In this document: piece by piece, positions 23,348 through 32,076 of the stretch
Position numbering within the stretch: the first letter of the stretch is position 1
Layout: each line of letters opens with the position of its first letter
Source: Desulfovibrionaceae bacterium
Lineage (GTDB): Bacteria > Desulfobacterota > Desulfovibrionia > Desulfovibrionales > Desulfovibrionaceae
NCBI GenBank assembly: GCA_016932995.1
Contig: JAFGBU010000012.1
Coordinates: 1 to 51,506, forward strand
Length of the DNA: 51,506 nt
Reading direction: 5' to 3'
Notes under the pieces: generated by a model
Database searches by the model: none
Seen by the model: only the letters and a program-made list of their open reading frames with translations
Told to the model about the DNA's origin: nothing
Program-made: the position numbers and the translations under genes

Positions 23348-24391
23348 GTGGCGTCCGGCTCGAATCCCCGAGGCGATTGTCCCGGGATATCGGTGCTCAT
23401 GCCCTGCCGGGACTGCCGGGACACGCTCGGCCCGGCCATGGACAGCGTCCTGGCCCAGCAGGGCGTGGACTTCGAGGTCCTGGCCGTGGACGACGGGTCC
23501 GTGGACGGCGCGGACCTGGTCCTGGCAAACTACGCGGCCCGGGACCCCAGGGTCAGGCTGCTCAGCCCGGGCCGGGTGGGCCTGGTCCGGGCCCTGAACA
23601 TGGGCCTGGACGCGGCCCGGGGCAGGTACGTGGCCCGCATGGACGCGGACGACCTGTGCCTGCCGGGCAGGTTCGCGGCCCAGGCCAAGATTTTGGACCA
23701 CCGGCCCGAGGTGGGCCTGGTGGGCTGCCGGGTGCGTTTCGGCGGCTGCCGCGAGGCCTGCGCCGGATACGCCCGCCACGTGGACTGGATCAACGAGCTG
23801 ACCAGGCACGAAAGCATCAGCCTGAACCGGTTCGTGGAATGCCCCCTGGCCCACCCCTCGATCATGTTCCGCAGGGACCTGGCCCTGGATCTCGGCGCAT
23901 ACAGGCAGGGCGCGTTTCCCGAGGACTACGAGCTGGTTTTGCGCTGGCTGGAGCAGGGCGTGCGCATGGAAAAGGCCCAGGCCGAGCTCCTGGTCTGGAA
24001 CGATCCGCCCGGCAGGCTGTCGCGCAGCCACGAGCGCTACTCAATCGAGGCCTTTTACCGGCTAAAGGCCGGGTTTCTCGCCCGCTGGCTGGCCGCGAAC
24101 AATCCCGTTCATCCTCGGGTCTGGGTCCTGGGCGCGGGCCGGACCTCGCGCCGGCGCTCGGACCTGCTCCTGGGGCACGGCGTGCGCATCGAGGCCTACG
24201 TGGACATCGACCCGCGCAAGGTCGGCCGCCCGGTCCACGGCCGGCCGGTCGTCCACCGCGATCGGCTGCCCGAACCGGGCCGGGTCTTTGTGGTCTCCTA
24301 TGTGGCGAGCCTGGGCGCGCGCGCCGATATCTGCGCGCACCTTAAGTCCCGGGGCTACGTCCCGGGCCGGGACTTCGTGCTCGCGGCCTGA
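23348..24391 (+). CDS. Family 2 glycosyltransferase with C-terminal nucleotide-binding-like domain
   Basis: 347 aa. The GTG at 23348 directly follows the TtuA stop; a later start would remove the first strand ISVLMPCRDC. GT-A motifs: VLAVDDGSVDGADLVLANYA, RALNMGLDAARGRYVARMDADD with the DxD-type metal site DADD, and FPEDYELVLRWLEQGVRMEK with the acidic catalytic region. Residues 250-347 (PRVWVLGAGRTSRRRSDLLL, GVRIEAYVDIDPRKVGRPVH) look like a small Rossmann-type domain that is not part of a usual GT2. The acceptor is unknown. Its end overlaps the convergent Ppx/GppA gene by 37 bases. The link to tRNA thiolation may be only transcriptional. Confidence 0.88.
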   Translation: MASGSNPRGDCPGISVLMPCRDCRDTLGPAMDSVLAQQGVDFEVLAVDDGSVDGADLVLANYAARDPRVRLLSPGRVGLVRALNMGLDAARGRYVARMDADDLCLPGRFAAQAKILDHRPEVGLVGCRVRFGGCREACAGYARHVDWINELTRHESISLNRFVECPLAHPSIMFRRDLALDLGAYRQGAFPEDYELVLRWLEQGVRMEKAQAELLVWNDPPGRLSRSHERYSIEAFYRLKAGFLARWLAANNPVHPRVWVLGAGRTSRRRSDLLLGHGVRIEAYVDIDPRKVGRPVHGRPVVHRDRLPEPGRVFVVSYVASLGARADICAHLKSRGYVPGRDFVLAA

Positions 24392-25413
24392 TCCGACTCC
24401 TCCCAGAGCCCGGGCGAGGCCAGCAGGCCGTCGGCCATGTTCAGGTCCAGGGGCAGGACCGAGTCGATGCCCAGGGCGCGCATGAACCCCAGGACCAGGG
24501 CCAGGTTGGTGACCTCGGTGGCCGCGAAGGGGTTGTCGATGTCCCGGTCGGTCATGCCCGCCCGGGCCATGAGCGCCCTGTGCGCGTCGGCCCGGGTGTA
24601 GGCCCCGGAGACCCCGGTCTGGAGCCTTAAGCTGTACCAGTGCACCCCGCCGATGCCGACCACGGTCAGGCCCGGCCCGGACAGGGCGGTCTTGAGCGCC
24701 TCGGGCGTCTGCCCGGCGGCCAGGGCCCGGGCCAGGTCCGCGGCGCGTTTGAGCTGCTCCTGGTCCAGGGGGTTCGGGCTCTCGATCTTTTCCGGGTCCA
24801 GGCCCTTGATCCTGGCCGTGACCAGGTCCTTGAAGCTGACCGAGGCCGTGTGGCCGAAGAAGAACACCGGCCCGTCCGGCCCGGGGCAGACGATCTGCAT
24901 GCTGCCCGCGCCGATGTCCCAGACCGCCAGGTCCCTGGCGGCCAGGCCCGTGGCCCGCGCGGCCGCGGCCAGGCCGAGCAGGGCCTCCTGTTTCTGGCTT
25001 ATGACCAGGACCCTTATGCCCGTGTCCTTGGATATCCGCTCGGCGAACAGCTGCCCGTTTCGGGCCCGGCGAAAGGCCGAGGTCCCTGCGGCCAGAAAGC
25101 GTTCCGCCCCGCTCTGAACGGCCAGGGCCTTGAGCCCGGCCACGGCCGCCAGGCCCTGGTCCATGGCCGCTTGGCCCAGGCGGTCGTCCCTGGAGCGCGC
25201 CAGGTCCTGCTCGAGGTCCAGCTTGCGCTCGGCCTTGAGCACCAGTCTCTGGATGCGGCCGGTCGCCGGGTCCAGGTCCGCGACCTTGAGCTTGACCGAG
25301 CCCGAGCCGATGTCCAGGGCCGCGAGCCTCTCGGCCCCTGAGGGGGTTGCGGCCAGCAGCGCGAGGAGCGCGAAGAGCGCGAGGACGAGCGTCGAGACGC
25401 GCCTCGGGTTCAC
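24355..25413 (-). CDS. Exported Ppx/GppA-family phosphatase-like protein
   Basis: 352 aa starting with GTG at 25413 behind a perfect AAGGAGG. Residues 1-27 are a Sec signal (VSTLVLALFALLALLAATPS then GAER), which is unusual for this family. The actin-like ATPase-fold motifs remain: AALDIGSGSVKLKVADLD, the switch region VISQKQEALLGLAAAA with the catalytic Glu, and LAVWDIGAGSMQIVC in place of the usual DIGGGSTE, so the second acidic residue is Gln. The C-terminal helical domain of full Ppx is absent. It may hydrolyse periplasmic polyphosphate or act as a binding protein. It is 9 bases after mltG and belongs to the ruvX-mltG unit. Confidence 0.82.
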   Translation of the reverse strand: MNPRRVSTLVLALFALLALLAATPSGAERLAALDIGSGSVKLKVADLDPATGRIQRLVLKAERKLDLEQDLARSRDDRLGQAAMDQGLAAVAGLKALAVQSGAERFLAAGTSAFRRARNGQLFAERISKDTGIRVLVISQKQEALLGLAAAARATGLAARDLAVWDIGAGSMQIVCPGPDGPVFFFGHTASVSFKDLVTARIKGLDPEKIESPNPLDQEQLKRAADLARALAAGQTPEALKTALSGPGLTVVGIGGVHWYSLRLQTGVSGAYTRADAHRALMARAGMTDRDIDNPFAATEVTNLALVLGFMRALGIDSVLPLDLNMADGLLASPGLWEESDQAASTKSRPGT

Positions 25414-25422
25414 GGGGCCTCC

Positions 25423-26547
25423 TTATTTTTTGGTCGAGCGGTAGTTGTTGCGGTCGCGTTTGATCTGGTACTTGACCACGGCCTGGTTGTGCTCCTTCAG
25501 GGTCCTGCTGAAGTGGTGCGAGCCGTCGCCCTTGGCCACGAAGTAGTAGAAGTCGTGCTTCTCGGGATTGGCCGCGGCCAGGAGCGAGTCCAGGCCCGGC
25601 GAGCAGATCGGCCCCTTGGGCAGGCCGGGCCGCTGGTAGGTGTTGTAGGGGTTGGTCTTGTCCGCGAGGTCGCCCTTTTTCAGGTTGCCGTTGAAGTCCG
25701 GGCCCAGGCCGTAGATGACCGAGGGGTCGGCGGCCAGGGCGATGCCCTTCTTGAGCCTGTTGGCGAAGACCCCGGCGATGCGCGCCCGCTCGCTCGCATC
25801 CCCGGTCTCCTTCTCGACCAGGGAGGCCAGGATGACCGTCTTGTGGAGCTTTTCGGGTCCGGGCAAGCCCAGGGGCCAGACCTTGCGGGCGTTCTTGGCG
25901 AACTCGTCGAGCATGGTCCGGACCATGGCCGGGCCCGGGTCATTCCTGGGCCTGGTCAGCAGGTAGGTCTCGGGGAACAGGTAGCCCTCGGCCGAGTCGG
26001 CCGGGATGTCGTACTCCGAGAGCAGGCCGGCGTTGTGCGCGGCCCGGCCGAAGTCCTGGGCCGGGACCAGCCCGGCCTGGGCGATCGCCTCGGCGGTCTG
26101 CCACCAGGTCAGGCCTTCGCGGACCACGACCCTGGCCATGACCCCGGGCGTCCGGGTGATGACCTCGAGGGTCCTTTCGGGCAGCCAGCCCGTGGACAGC
26201 TCGAACTCCCCGGCCCGGGCCCGGGAGGTCAGATTTTTTTCCTCGGCCAGGGCCAGGAACTTGTCCGCGTCCTTGACCAGGCGCTCGCGCTCCAGGCCCC
26301 TGGCAATGGACAGGAAGGTCTGGCCCGGCTCGATGACGAATATCTTCTCTTGGCCCGGGTCCTCGGGCGGCAGGTACAGAAAGTCCCAGGCCCGCCAGAC
26401 GAACCAGGACCCGGCGAGCATCAGGGCCGCGCTGGCCAGGGCCAGGCAGGCCATGATCCGGTTCAGGCGCTTCTTGCGTCCAGCCAGGCCTGAAGGATCA
26501 GGGCCGCTGCCCCCTTGTCCAGGGCCTGTTTCCTCTTTTTGCCGCAA
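25423..26547 (-). CDS. mltG: Endolytic murein transglycosylase MltG
   Basis: 374 aa. The start is TTG at 26547, seven bases after AAGGAGG and inside the ruvX gene; an ATG at 26457 would avoid the overlap but would begin inside the TM segment and lacks a ribosome site. One TM at about 31-52 anchors the protein, a LysM-like domain follows (EPGQTFLSIARGLERERLV), and the YceG/MltG catalytic core has KTVILASLVEKETGDASERA with the catalytic Glu, ADPSVIYGLG, DSPYN-like NPYNTYQRPGLPKGPICSPG and YYFVAKGDGSHHFS. It cleaves nascent glycan strands at the inner membrane to end chain growth. Confidence 0.95.
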   Translation of the reverse strand: MRQKEETGPGQGGSGPDPSGLAGRKKRLNRIMACLALASAALMLAGSWFVWRAWDFLYLPPEDPGQEKIFVIEPGQTFLSIARGLERERLVKDADKFLALAEEKNLTSRARAGEFELSTGWLPERTLEVITRTPGVMARVVVREGLTWWQTAEAIAQAGLVPAQDFGRAAHNAGLLSEYDIPADSAEGYLFPETYLLTRPRNDPGPAMVRTMLDEFAKNARKVWPLGLPGPEKLHKTVILASLVEKETGDASERARIAGVFANRLKKGIALAADPSVIYGLGPDFNGNLKKGDLADKTNPYNTYQRPGLPKGPICSPGLDSLLAAANPEKHDFYYFVAKGDGSHHFSRTLKEHNQAVVKYQIKRDRNNYRSTKK

Positions 26548-26876
26548 ACCCCGGCCTCCTTGAGCCTGTGTTCGGCCTCTGCGGACGAGAGCCGCTCGTC
26601 CATGAGCTCGACGGCCAGGCCGAGCCTGTGTTCAAGCGCCTGGGCGAAGTTTCTGGCCTGCCTGGTGCTTTGGGTCTCGGTCCCGTCCAGGGCCAGGGGC
26701 AGGCCCACGACAACGGCCCGGACCTTTTCCTTTTCAACGATGGCGGCGATTTGGTCAAATGCGGCCTGCCTGGTGGTCCGGGTGATGGTCCCAAAAGGCG
26801 AGGCCAGGACCCCACCCGGGTCCGAGATCGCCAGGCCGACCCTCTTCAGGCCGAAGTCTATGCCCAGGGCGCGCAT
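26463..26876 (-). CDS. ruvX: RuvX/YqgF-family Holliday-junction resolvase-like protein
   Basis: 137 aa. RNase H fold motifs MRALGIDFGLKRVGLAISDP (catalytic Asp7), VVVGLPLALDGTE and ELMDERLSSAEAE are all present, ending KGAAALILQAWLDARSA. The family processes 16S rRNA ends or resolves junctions. Its last 85 bases overlap the start of mltG, a gene pair common in many bacteria. The start ATG at 26876 lies exactly at the edge of an AT-rich island, and no Shine-Dalgarno sequence is visible in the AT-rich leader (CATACAATAAATC before ATG). Confidence 0.94.
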   Translation of the reverse strand: MRALGIDFGLKRVGLAISDPGGVLASPFGTITRTTRQAAFDQIAAIVEKEKVRAVVVGLPLALDGTETQSTRQARNFAQALEHRLGLAVELMDERLSSAEAEHRLKEAGVCGKKRKQALDKGAAALILQAWLDARSA

Positions 26877-26877
26877 G

Positions 26878-27870
26878 ATTTATTGTATGAATTTTGAAAT
26901 TAATGAAAATGTATATTTATCTATAAGCTAGTCTTTTTAAAGGCCCTTCATAATCTTCAATAAGTTTTGATATAGGCACTTTTCCTTTATAAAAAGTCTG
27001 AGAATCGTATAAGTCGTTGTTTGACAATGAACAGTGTTTACGAATTTTGTTAAGAACCCCTTTTTTAACTTCTCGTGACCAACCGGGGAAAACCACATTA
27101 AATATAGTCTGTTCTTTGATCTTAGATCGACTAGTGAAGATTTTTTTTGATTCTATTTTTTTAACCAAGTCTATAAATCCTTTTCTGGGATTTTTAAGTT
27201 CATAATTATATTTTTGTAGTATTTTGTTTAGTTGATGATAAGTAATATAATAAAATCTTTTGTCAATTTTTCTAGTGTTTCTTTTTAGAAAGTCAGAAAT
27301 TAAATATATTTCTTTATCATTTTCTTTTCTTAAATTTTGAGATTGTTTGTATGTATATAAATTATTAGCAGCAATATCCAGCATAAGTTTTTCAAAGGTT
27401 TTTTGTGTTTTTTTAGGAACTCTATTTATTAAATAAAGATAATACATTGTAGTTAGCAATCCAGTACGCTTGTTACAATCGTGGAAAGGATGATCTTTAA
27501 TAATTCCATATAACAATGTTGCGCATTTTTCAAAATCATCTTTCCATTTATTTGTTCCGTAATATGATATATTTTGTCTACTTGTTGCTGATATTAGTAA
27601 ATTTATGTCACGTGGTCCAATGCCGCCTACGGGGTATGAATCACTGTGTTGATCAATAAAAAAATCAACTATTTGAAAATGTGCGTATAGGATATCTTCA
27701 ACAGTTATCTTGCAGTCAGGGATGTGGTGTTGAATTTTGTTTAGTTTATCAACCCATCTTTGATATTCAGCGTTTAATTTTTTGGATATAAAGTTCATAA
27801 TAAATATTTTTTTATTTAAGATTAAACATAATGCGATTTTTTTATAATGACTGTCGAAGCTGTGCATCGC
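26878..27870. mobile_element. AT-rich acquired island carrying a Doc/Fic gene
   Basis: Base composition changes abruptly from GC-rich to strongly AT-rich at about 26878 and back at about 27870. The segment holds one gene and its flanks. No transposase, tRNA or long terminal repeat is visible. The two edges share a short similar word (GCGCGCATGA at the left, GCGCCATGA at the right), which may be coincidence. Insertion lies between intact ruvX and the DUF3124 gene. The evidence for transfer is base and codon composition; the mechanism is unknown. Confidence 0.75.
26917..27798 (-). CDS. Doc/Fic-family protein, candidate toxin
   Basis: 293 aa from ATG 27798 (MNFISKKLNAEY); an ATG at 27868 would add 23 residues, and there is no Shine-Dalgarno at either. 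The Fic motif HPFHDCNKRTG occupies residues 103-113; the Doc-type NKRT ending resembles kinases acting on EF-Tu rather than AMPylating enzymes. The region before it (VEDILYAHFQIVDFFIDQHS, VGGIGPRDINLLISA) matches the death-on-curing family. Residues about 165-293 are Lys-rich and extra to Doc; the stretch FYYITYHQLNKILQKYNYEL faintly resembles a HicA-like fold. No antitoxin gene is adjacent. Codon use is AT-rich, unlike every neighbour. Confidence 0.8.
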   Translation of the reverse strand: MNFISKKLNAEYQRWVDKLNKIQHHIPDCKITVEDILYAHFQIVDFFIDQHSDSYPVGGIGPRDINLLISATSRQNISYYGTNKWKDDFEKCATLLYGIIKDHPFHDCNKRTGLLTTMYYLYLINRVPKKTQKTFEKLMLDIAANNLYTYKQSQNLRKENDKEIYLISDFLKRNTRKIDKRFYYITYHQLNKILQKYNYELKNPRKGFIDLVKKIESKKIFTSRSKIKEQTIFNVVFPGWSREVKKGVLNKIRKHCSLSNNDLYDSQTFYKGKVPISKLIEDYEGPLKRLAYR

Positions 27871-27895
27871 GCCATGAATATATCGGCCCGGCCGC

Positions 27896-28399
27896 CTACT
27901 TCGGCGGCTCGATCTCGATCCCCCGGCAGACAAAGGAGATGCCCGCGTTGGAGTAGGTGCCGATCATGACCGACTCGACCAGGGGCGGGTGCGCCGGGGC
28001 CTCGGACCGCCAGGTGACCAGGAACTTGGCCCCGGAGCCCCCGGTGTTGTCCCTTTCCCCGACCAGGTACTCGGCCGTGCCCAGGGGCCCCCGGTCCACG
28101 GGCCCTGCCAGGTACTCGCGCACCGGCTTGCCGCGGTCGTCGAGGTATTTGACCGAGGTCAGGGTGATGGTCCGGGCCGGGTCGAGGTTGCGCACGCTCA
28201 AGGTCACGGTGAGCATGAAGGGCCGGTTCTTGGCCCCCTCGTAGACGTGGGAGTAGGCCGGCACGTACAGGGTCTGGCCCTTGGATTTGTCTTGGGCCCG
28301 GGCCGGGTTCGGCGCAAGGGCCAGGATAAGCCCGGCCGCGAGCGCGGCCAGGGCCGACAAAAGCCACCAGCGATCCGTTCTGTGTCTTGGGGCCGACAT
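27896..28399 (-). CDS. DUF3124 exported protein
   Basis: 167 aa with a Sec signal at about 1-36 (LSALAALAAGLILALAPNPA then RAQD). The mature part has TLYVPAYSHVYEGAKNRPFM, LTVTLSVRNLD, ITLTSVKYLDDRGKPVREYL, GSGAKFLVTWRSE and GISFVCRGIEIEPPK, the recognisable DUF3124 pattern. It is expected in the periplasm with a beta-sandwich fold; no activity is known. It lies 10 bases downstream of the FAD/Fe-S oxidoreductase, so the two are cotranscribed. The AT-rich island begins about 26 bases after its stop. Confidence 0.88.
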   Translation of the reverse strand: MSAPRHRTDRWWLLSALAALAAGLILALAPNPARAQDKSKGQTLYVPAYSHVYEGAKNRPFMLTVTLSVRNLDPARTITLTSVKYLDDRGKPVREYLAGPVDRGPLGTAEYLVGERDNTGGSGAKFLVTWRSEAPAHPPLVESVMIGTYSNAGISFVCRGIEIEPPK

Positions 28400-28409
28400 G
28401 CTGCGCCTC

Positions 28410-31400
28410 CTATGGCTGCGGCCCGACCGGGCCGGTCAATATCCTGGCCCGGCCCTTGATCTCGGCCGAGTCCAGGGCCTTTTTGAGCTCCCTTTTCCAC
28501 TTCGGCCCGCCCAGGGCCTGGGCCAGATACTCCGTGGCGTGCACAACCGGGTTGTGCCGCCTCATGTGCATCAGGCTCCTTTTTATGCCCACTTTGCACG
28601 ACGGGCAACCGACCACCAGCGGGGTCTTCTTGTCCGCCCCGGCCAGGTCGCGGCCGAGCTGCTCCTTTTTGCGTTCGCGCAGCCGGTTGTAGATGTCCGG
28701 GCTGGACAAGGCGCCCAGGCCGGACTCGGCGCAGCAGCCCGGGGACAGGGCCGCCTTGGCCCCTGAGAGCGCCTCCAGGCCCCGGCGGTACATGTCCGCG
28801 GCCTTGGCCTTGGGCGCGCCGACCCATTCGGCGTGGCAGGATGCGTGATAGATCAGGTCCTGGGCCTCGGGCAGGGGCCCTTTCAGGCGTTCGAGCAGAA
28901 ACTGGACCGCGTCCAGGTGCCTGAAGGGCTCGGCCAGCTCGCGCTTGAACTCGAAGCCCTCCAGGGCCTCCCGACAGGTGCCGCAGGCGGTCAAAAGCAC
29001 GGTCGCCTTGAGCCCGGCCCGGCCGGTGGCGATGAGCAGGTCCAGGATGTCCCGGGTGACCCGGTGGCGGTTGGTGTTGAAGGCCTCCATGCAGCCCGCG
29101 GCCAGGAGCGGATAGCCGCAGCACAGATGCCTGGGCGGCAGGACCACGTTGGCCCCGGCCTTGAGCAGCAGATACAGGGCGGCCATGGCGATGGAGCGCG
29201 AGAACAGCGCGGCCCCGCAGCCCGGGAAGTAGAGCGCGGTGTCCTCGGCCGCGGCCCCGGGGTTCTTGAACACGCACTGGTCCGCAAGCCCCAGCTCCTC
29301 GTACAGGTTTTTGTAGTCCAGGTGCGGGTTCGGCCCGGCCAGGGCCGGGTTCTCTATCCGGCCGCGCCAGCGGGCCGGGACCAGGCCCAGGGTCCGGTTG
29401 CCCAGGGACTGGCCCAGGGACAGGACCTTGGCCGCCTTGGGCAGCCGCTCGGCCGGGTCCCGGGCCAGGTTCTTGAGCAGCGCGGTCTTCAGGGGATGGC
29501 CGCCCTGGCCCTTGTACTCCAGAAAGGCCCGGATGCGCAGGGCGGCCCCGGCCGAGTCTATCTTGACCGGGCAGGCCGCGGTGCACTTGCCGCAGGCCGT
29601 GCAGTGCTCCATGATCTCCCTAAGCTCGGCCAAAAGCCCCCGGTCCGGCTCCCCGGCCTGGACCTGGGTGTAGCAGATGGCCTCGATGAGCGCGCCCAGG
29701 GAGATGTTCTTGTTGCGCGGGTGATGGAGCAGGCCCTTCTGGGGGTAGAACATGGGGCAGGCCTGCTTGCACTTGCCGCAGCGCGTGCAGGTCTGGATGT
29801 CCCGGAGCAGGCCGATGAGCTCCTCTTTGTCCTTGAGCGCGGTCTTGTCCAGGTCCTGGATGAGCCGGTTGAAGGAAAAGGTGTACGGCTCGGCCGGCAG
29901 CTTCCTGCTCATCAGCTTGCCCGGGTTGAGCACGCCGTTGGGGTCGGCCTTTTGCTTGTATTTTTTCAGGGCCTCGATCTTGTCCTGGGACAAAAAGCCG
30001 ATCTTGGTGATGCCGATGCCGTGCTCGCCCGAGACCTCGCCGTTCAGCCTCAGGACCTCGGCAAAGACCTCCTCCACGGCCTGGTGGGCCTCGGCGATCA
30101 TCTCCGGGTCGTTGGAGTTGACCGGGACGTTCACGTGGCAGTTGCCGTCCCCGGCGTGCATGTGATTGGCTATGACTATTCGTTTCGCGTTGAGATCATT
30201 GAATATTGATTCGATTTCCCGGTCTTTCTTGGGGTACGCGTCGCGCAGCTCGTTGAACAGGTATCTGACCTGGGCCTCCATCTCCTGGTCGCTCGTCTCC
30301 CGGGCCGTGATCCGGCCCTTGAGCACGGCCCGGCAGCGGTCCACCGCGGCCTCGATCTTGGCGTCCTCCAGGTCCACGCCGGGCAGCTCCCTGGCCCTGA
30401 TCAGGGCCCTGCGGTAGGCCTTGGCCAGGTACTTGAGGTTCAAATCCTCCAGAAAGTCCGAGAACCGGGGGATGACCTCCAGGGGGATGACCACGTCCTC
30501 GTTGATCTTGAAGCCCGAGGTCCGTTTGGCGATGGCCGAGAGCTTGTGGCGGTCCTCCCAGAATATCTCGGCCTCGCGCTCGTCCCTGGCCGCGAAGATG
30601 TCCACGCCCTCGAAGGGCGAGGCCAGGGCCACGATGGTCTCCGCGGCCTGGTCCAGGGCCTCCTGGTCGTCGGAGTCGAGCTGGAGCAGGAGCACTGAGA
30701 TGGGGTCGCCCTCGTAGCGCAAGGACTTCTTTTGGTAGTCTATGGCCTGGACGTACTTGGGCCCGAACTCCTCCAGGGCCGATATCTTGACCCGGTCGCC
30801 GTGCTCGCGGATGCGGTCGCGCAGGGCGACCACGTCCTTGATGACCAGCATGGCGTTGCGCATGGACCGGCCGAAGAACTCCAGGCACAGGGTCCTTTCG
30901 TGGGCGGGCATGCCGTGCAGGACAAAGGTCGCGTCCAGGATGACCCCGTCCACGCCCTCCTTCTGGACCCCGGGCAGGCCGCCCAGGAACTTGTTGGACA
31001 CGTCCTTGCCCAGGCCCGGGGCGCGCACGGCCCGGCCCTCGATGCGCAGGGTCTCCAGCAGCCTGGCCTTGTGGTCCAGGACCTCGAAGACCACGGTCTG
31101 GTCCGGAAATATCTTGTGCCCGGGATGGTCCTTGCGCCGGACCTCGATCAGCTCGCCCAGGGCCGTGACCATGCGGTAGCTCAAGATGTTGTCGATGGTC
31201 GTGCCGTACTCGAAGGCGTACGGCCCGCCGGAGTTCTCGGAGATGTTCCCGCCCAGGGTCGAGGCCGCCTTGGAGGCCGGGTCCACGGTGAACAGCAGCC
31301 CTTGACTCTCGGCGGCCTCGATCGCGTCCAGGGTGATGACCCCGGCCTGGGCCGTGAGGGTCATGGCCTGGGGGTCGATGTCCAGGATTTTCTTGAACCT

Positions 31401-31973
31401 GGCCAGGGACAGGACCGCGCAGCGGCCGGTCAGGGGGATGGCCCCGCCGGTCAGGCCGGTGCCGCCGCCCCGGGGCACGATCCCGAAGCCCAGCTCGTTG
31501 GCCAGGGCGATCAGGCGTCTGACCTGGTCCGCGGTCTCCGGAAAGGTCACGAACATGGGCAGCTCCAGGCGCAGGTCCGTGGCGTCCGTGGCGCTCTCCA
31601 CCAGGCAGTTGGGGGCCGTGCTTATGCACGACTCGGGCAAGAAGGCCCTTGCGCGCTCGAGGACTGCGGCCTTGAACCGCTGGTCGGCCTCGAAGGCCTC
31701 CCAGAACCCGCTTACGGCCGCGGCCAGGACCTTGGGGAAGTCGGCCGACAGGGTCGGCCGGGCCATGTTCAGCCGCCTGGACACGCTCTGGCGGACCAGC
31801 TCCGGGTCGATGAACGGGTTGTAGCGGACCAGGAACAGCTCGGCGGCCAGCCCGGCGGCGAGCGCGCGGACCTCCTCGGGCCAGCGGCCGTACTCGGCCA
31901 GGTCCATGAGCCCGAAGACCCGGGACAGAAGCTCCTCGTCGGAGATGGATATGTGCGGGCCCAGGTGCGGCAT
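28410..31973 (-). CDS. FAD-linked oxidase fused to a 4Fe-4S/CCG-domain subunit (D-2-hydroxyacid dehydrogenase type)
   Basis: 1187 aa from ATG 31973 with GGAAG before it. A helical N-terminus leads to a PCMH-type FAD domain (FGIVPRGGGTGLTGGAIPLT, AASTLGGNISENSGGPYAFE) and FAD-oxidase C domain (HMHAGDGNCHVNVPVN, EVSGEHGIGITKIGFLS), as in GlcD/Dld. Two 4Fe-4S motifs follow at about 728 (CTRCGKCKQACP) and 791 (CTACGKCTAACP), then two CCG (Cys-Cys-Gly) domains (YFPGCGAALFSRS, HLCCGYPLL, HASCHAEWVG, GCPSCKVGI). The architecture suggests oxidation of a 2-hydroxyacid such as lactate or glycolate with electrons passed to quinone or a heterodisulfide-like partner. The substrate is inferred only from family. 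It is divergent from serine biosynthesis genes. Confidence 0.9.
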   Translation of the reverse strand: MPHLGPHISISDEELLSRVFGLMDLAEYGRWPEEVRALAAGLAAELFLVRYNPFIDPELVRQSVSRRLNMARPTLSADFPKVLAAAVSGFWEAFEADQRFKAAVLERARAFLPESCISTAPNCLVESATDATDLRLELPMFVTFPETADQVRRLIALANELGFGIVPRGGGTGLTGGAIPLTGRCAVLSLARFKKILDIDPQAMTLTAQAGVITLDAIEAAESQGLLFTVDPASKAASTLGGNISENSGGPYAFEYGTTIDNILSYRMVTALGELIEVRRKDHPGHKIFPDQTVVFEVLDHKARLLETLRIEGRAVRAPGLGKDVSNKFLGGLPGVQKEGVDGVILDATFVLHGMPAHERTLCLEFFGRSMRNAMLVIKDVVALRDRIREHGDRVKISALEEFGPKYVQAIDYQKKSLRYEGDPISVLLLQLDSDDQEALDQAAETIVALASPFEGVDIFAARDEREAEIFWEDRHKLSAIAKRTSGFKINEDVVIPLEVIPRFSDFLEDLNLKYLAKAYRRALIRARELPGVDLEDAKIEAAVDRCRAVLKGRITARETSDQEMEAQVRYLFNELRDAYPKKDREIESIFNDLNAKRIVIANHMHAGDGNCHVNVPVNSNDPEMIAEAHQAVEEVFAEVLRLNGEVSGEHGIGITKIGFLSQDKIEALKKYKQKADPNGVLNPGKLMSRKLPAEPYTFSFNRLIQDLDKTALKDKEELIGLLRDIQTCTRCGKCKQACPMFYPQKGLLHHPRNKNISLGALIEAICYTQVQAGEPDRGLLAELREIMEHCTACGKCTAACPVKIDSAGAALRIRAFLEYKGQGGHPLKTALLKNLARDPAERLPKAAKVLSLGQSLGNRTLGLVPARWRGRIENPALAGPNPHLDYKNLYEELGLADQCVFKNPGAAAEDTALYFPGCGAALFSRSIAMAALYLLLKAGANVVLPPRHLCCGYPLLAAGCMEAFNTNRHRVTRDILDLLIATGRAGLKATVLLTACGTCREALEGFEFKRELAEPFRHLDAVQFLLERLKGPLPEAQDLIYHASCHAEWVGAPKAKAADMYRRGLEALSGAKAALSPGCCAESGLGALSSPDIYNRLRERKKEQLGRDLAGADKKTPLVVGCPSCKVGIKRSLMHMRRHNPVVHATEYLAQALGGPKWKRELKKALDSAEIKGRARILTGPVGPQP

Positions 31974-32076
31974 GTGCGCTTCCGCCCGCCGCGGGGCCCA
32001 AAGCCCCGGGCCGTTCAGGGTTTGTGAAGGAAAGAGACTATAGGAACAGGCCCTGCGCTTGGCAAGCTCCTTGTCC

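Noticed and set aside
26878-27870. Integrated prophage or IS
   Set aside because: No transposase, integrase, tRNA end or terminal repeat is seen; only composition and one Doc/Fic gene support acquisition.
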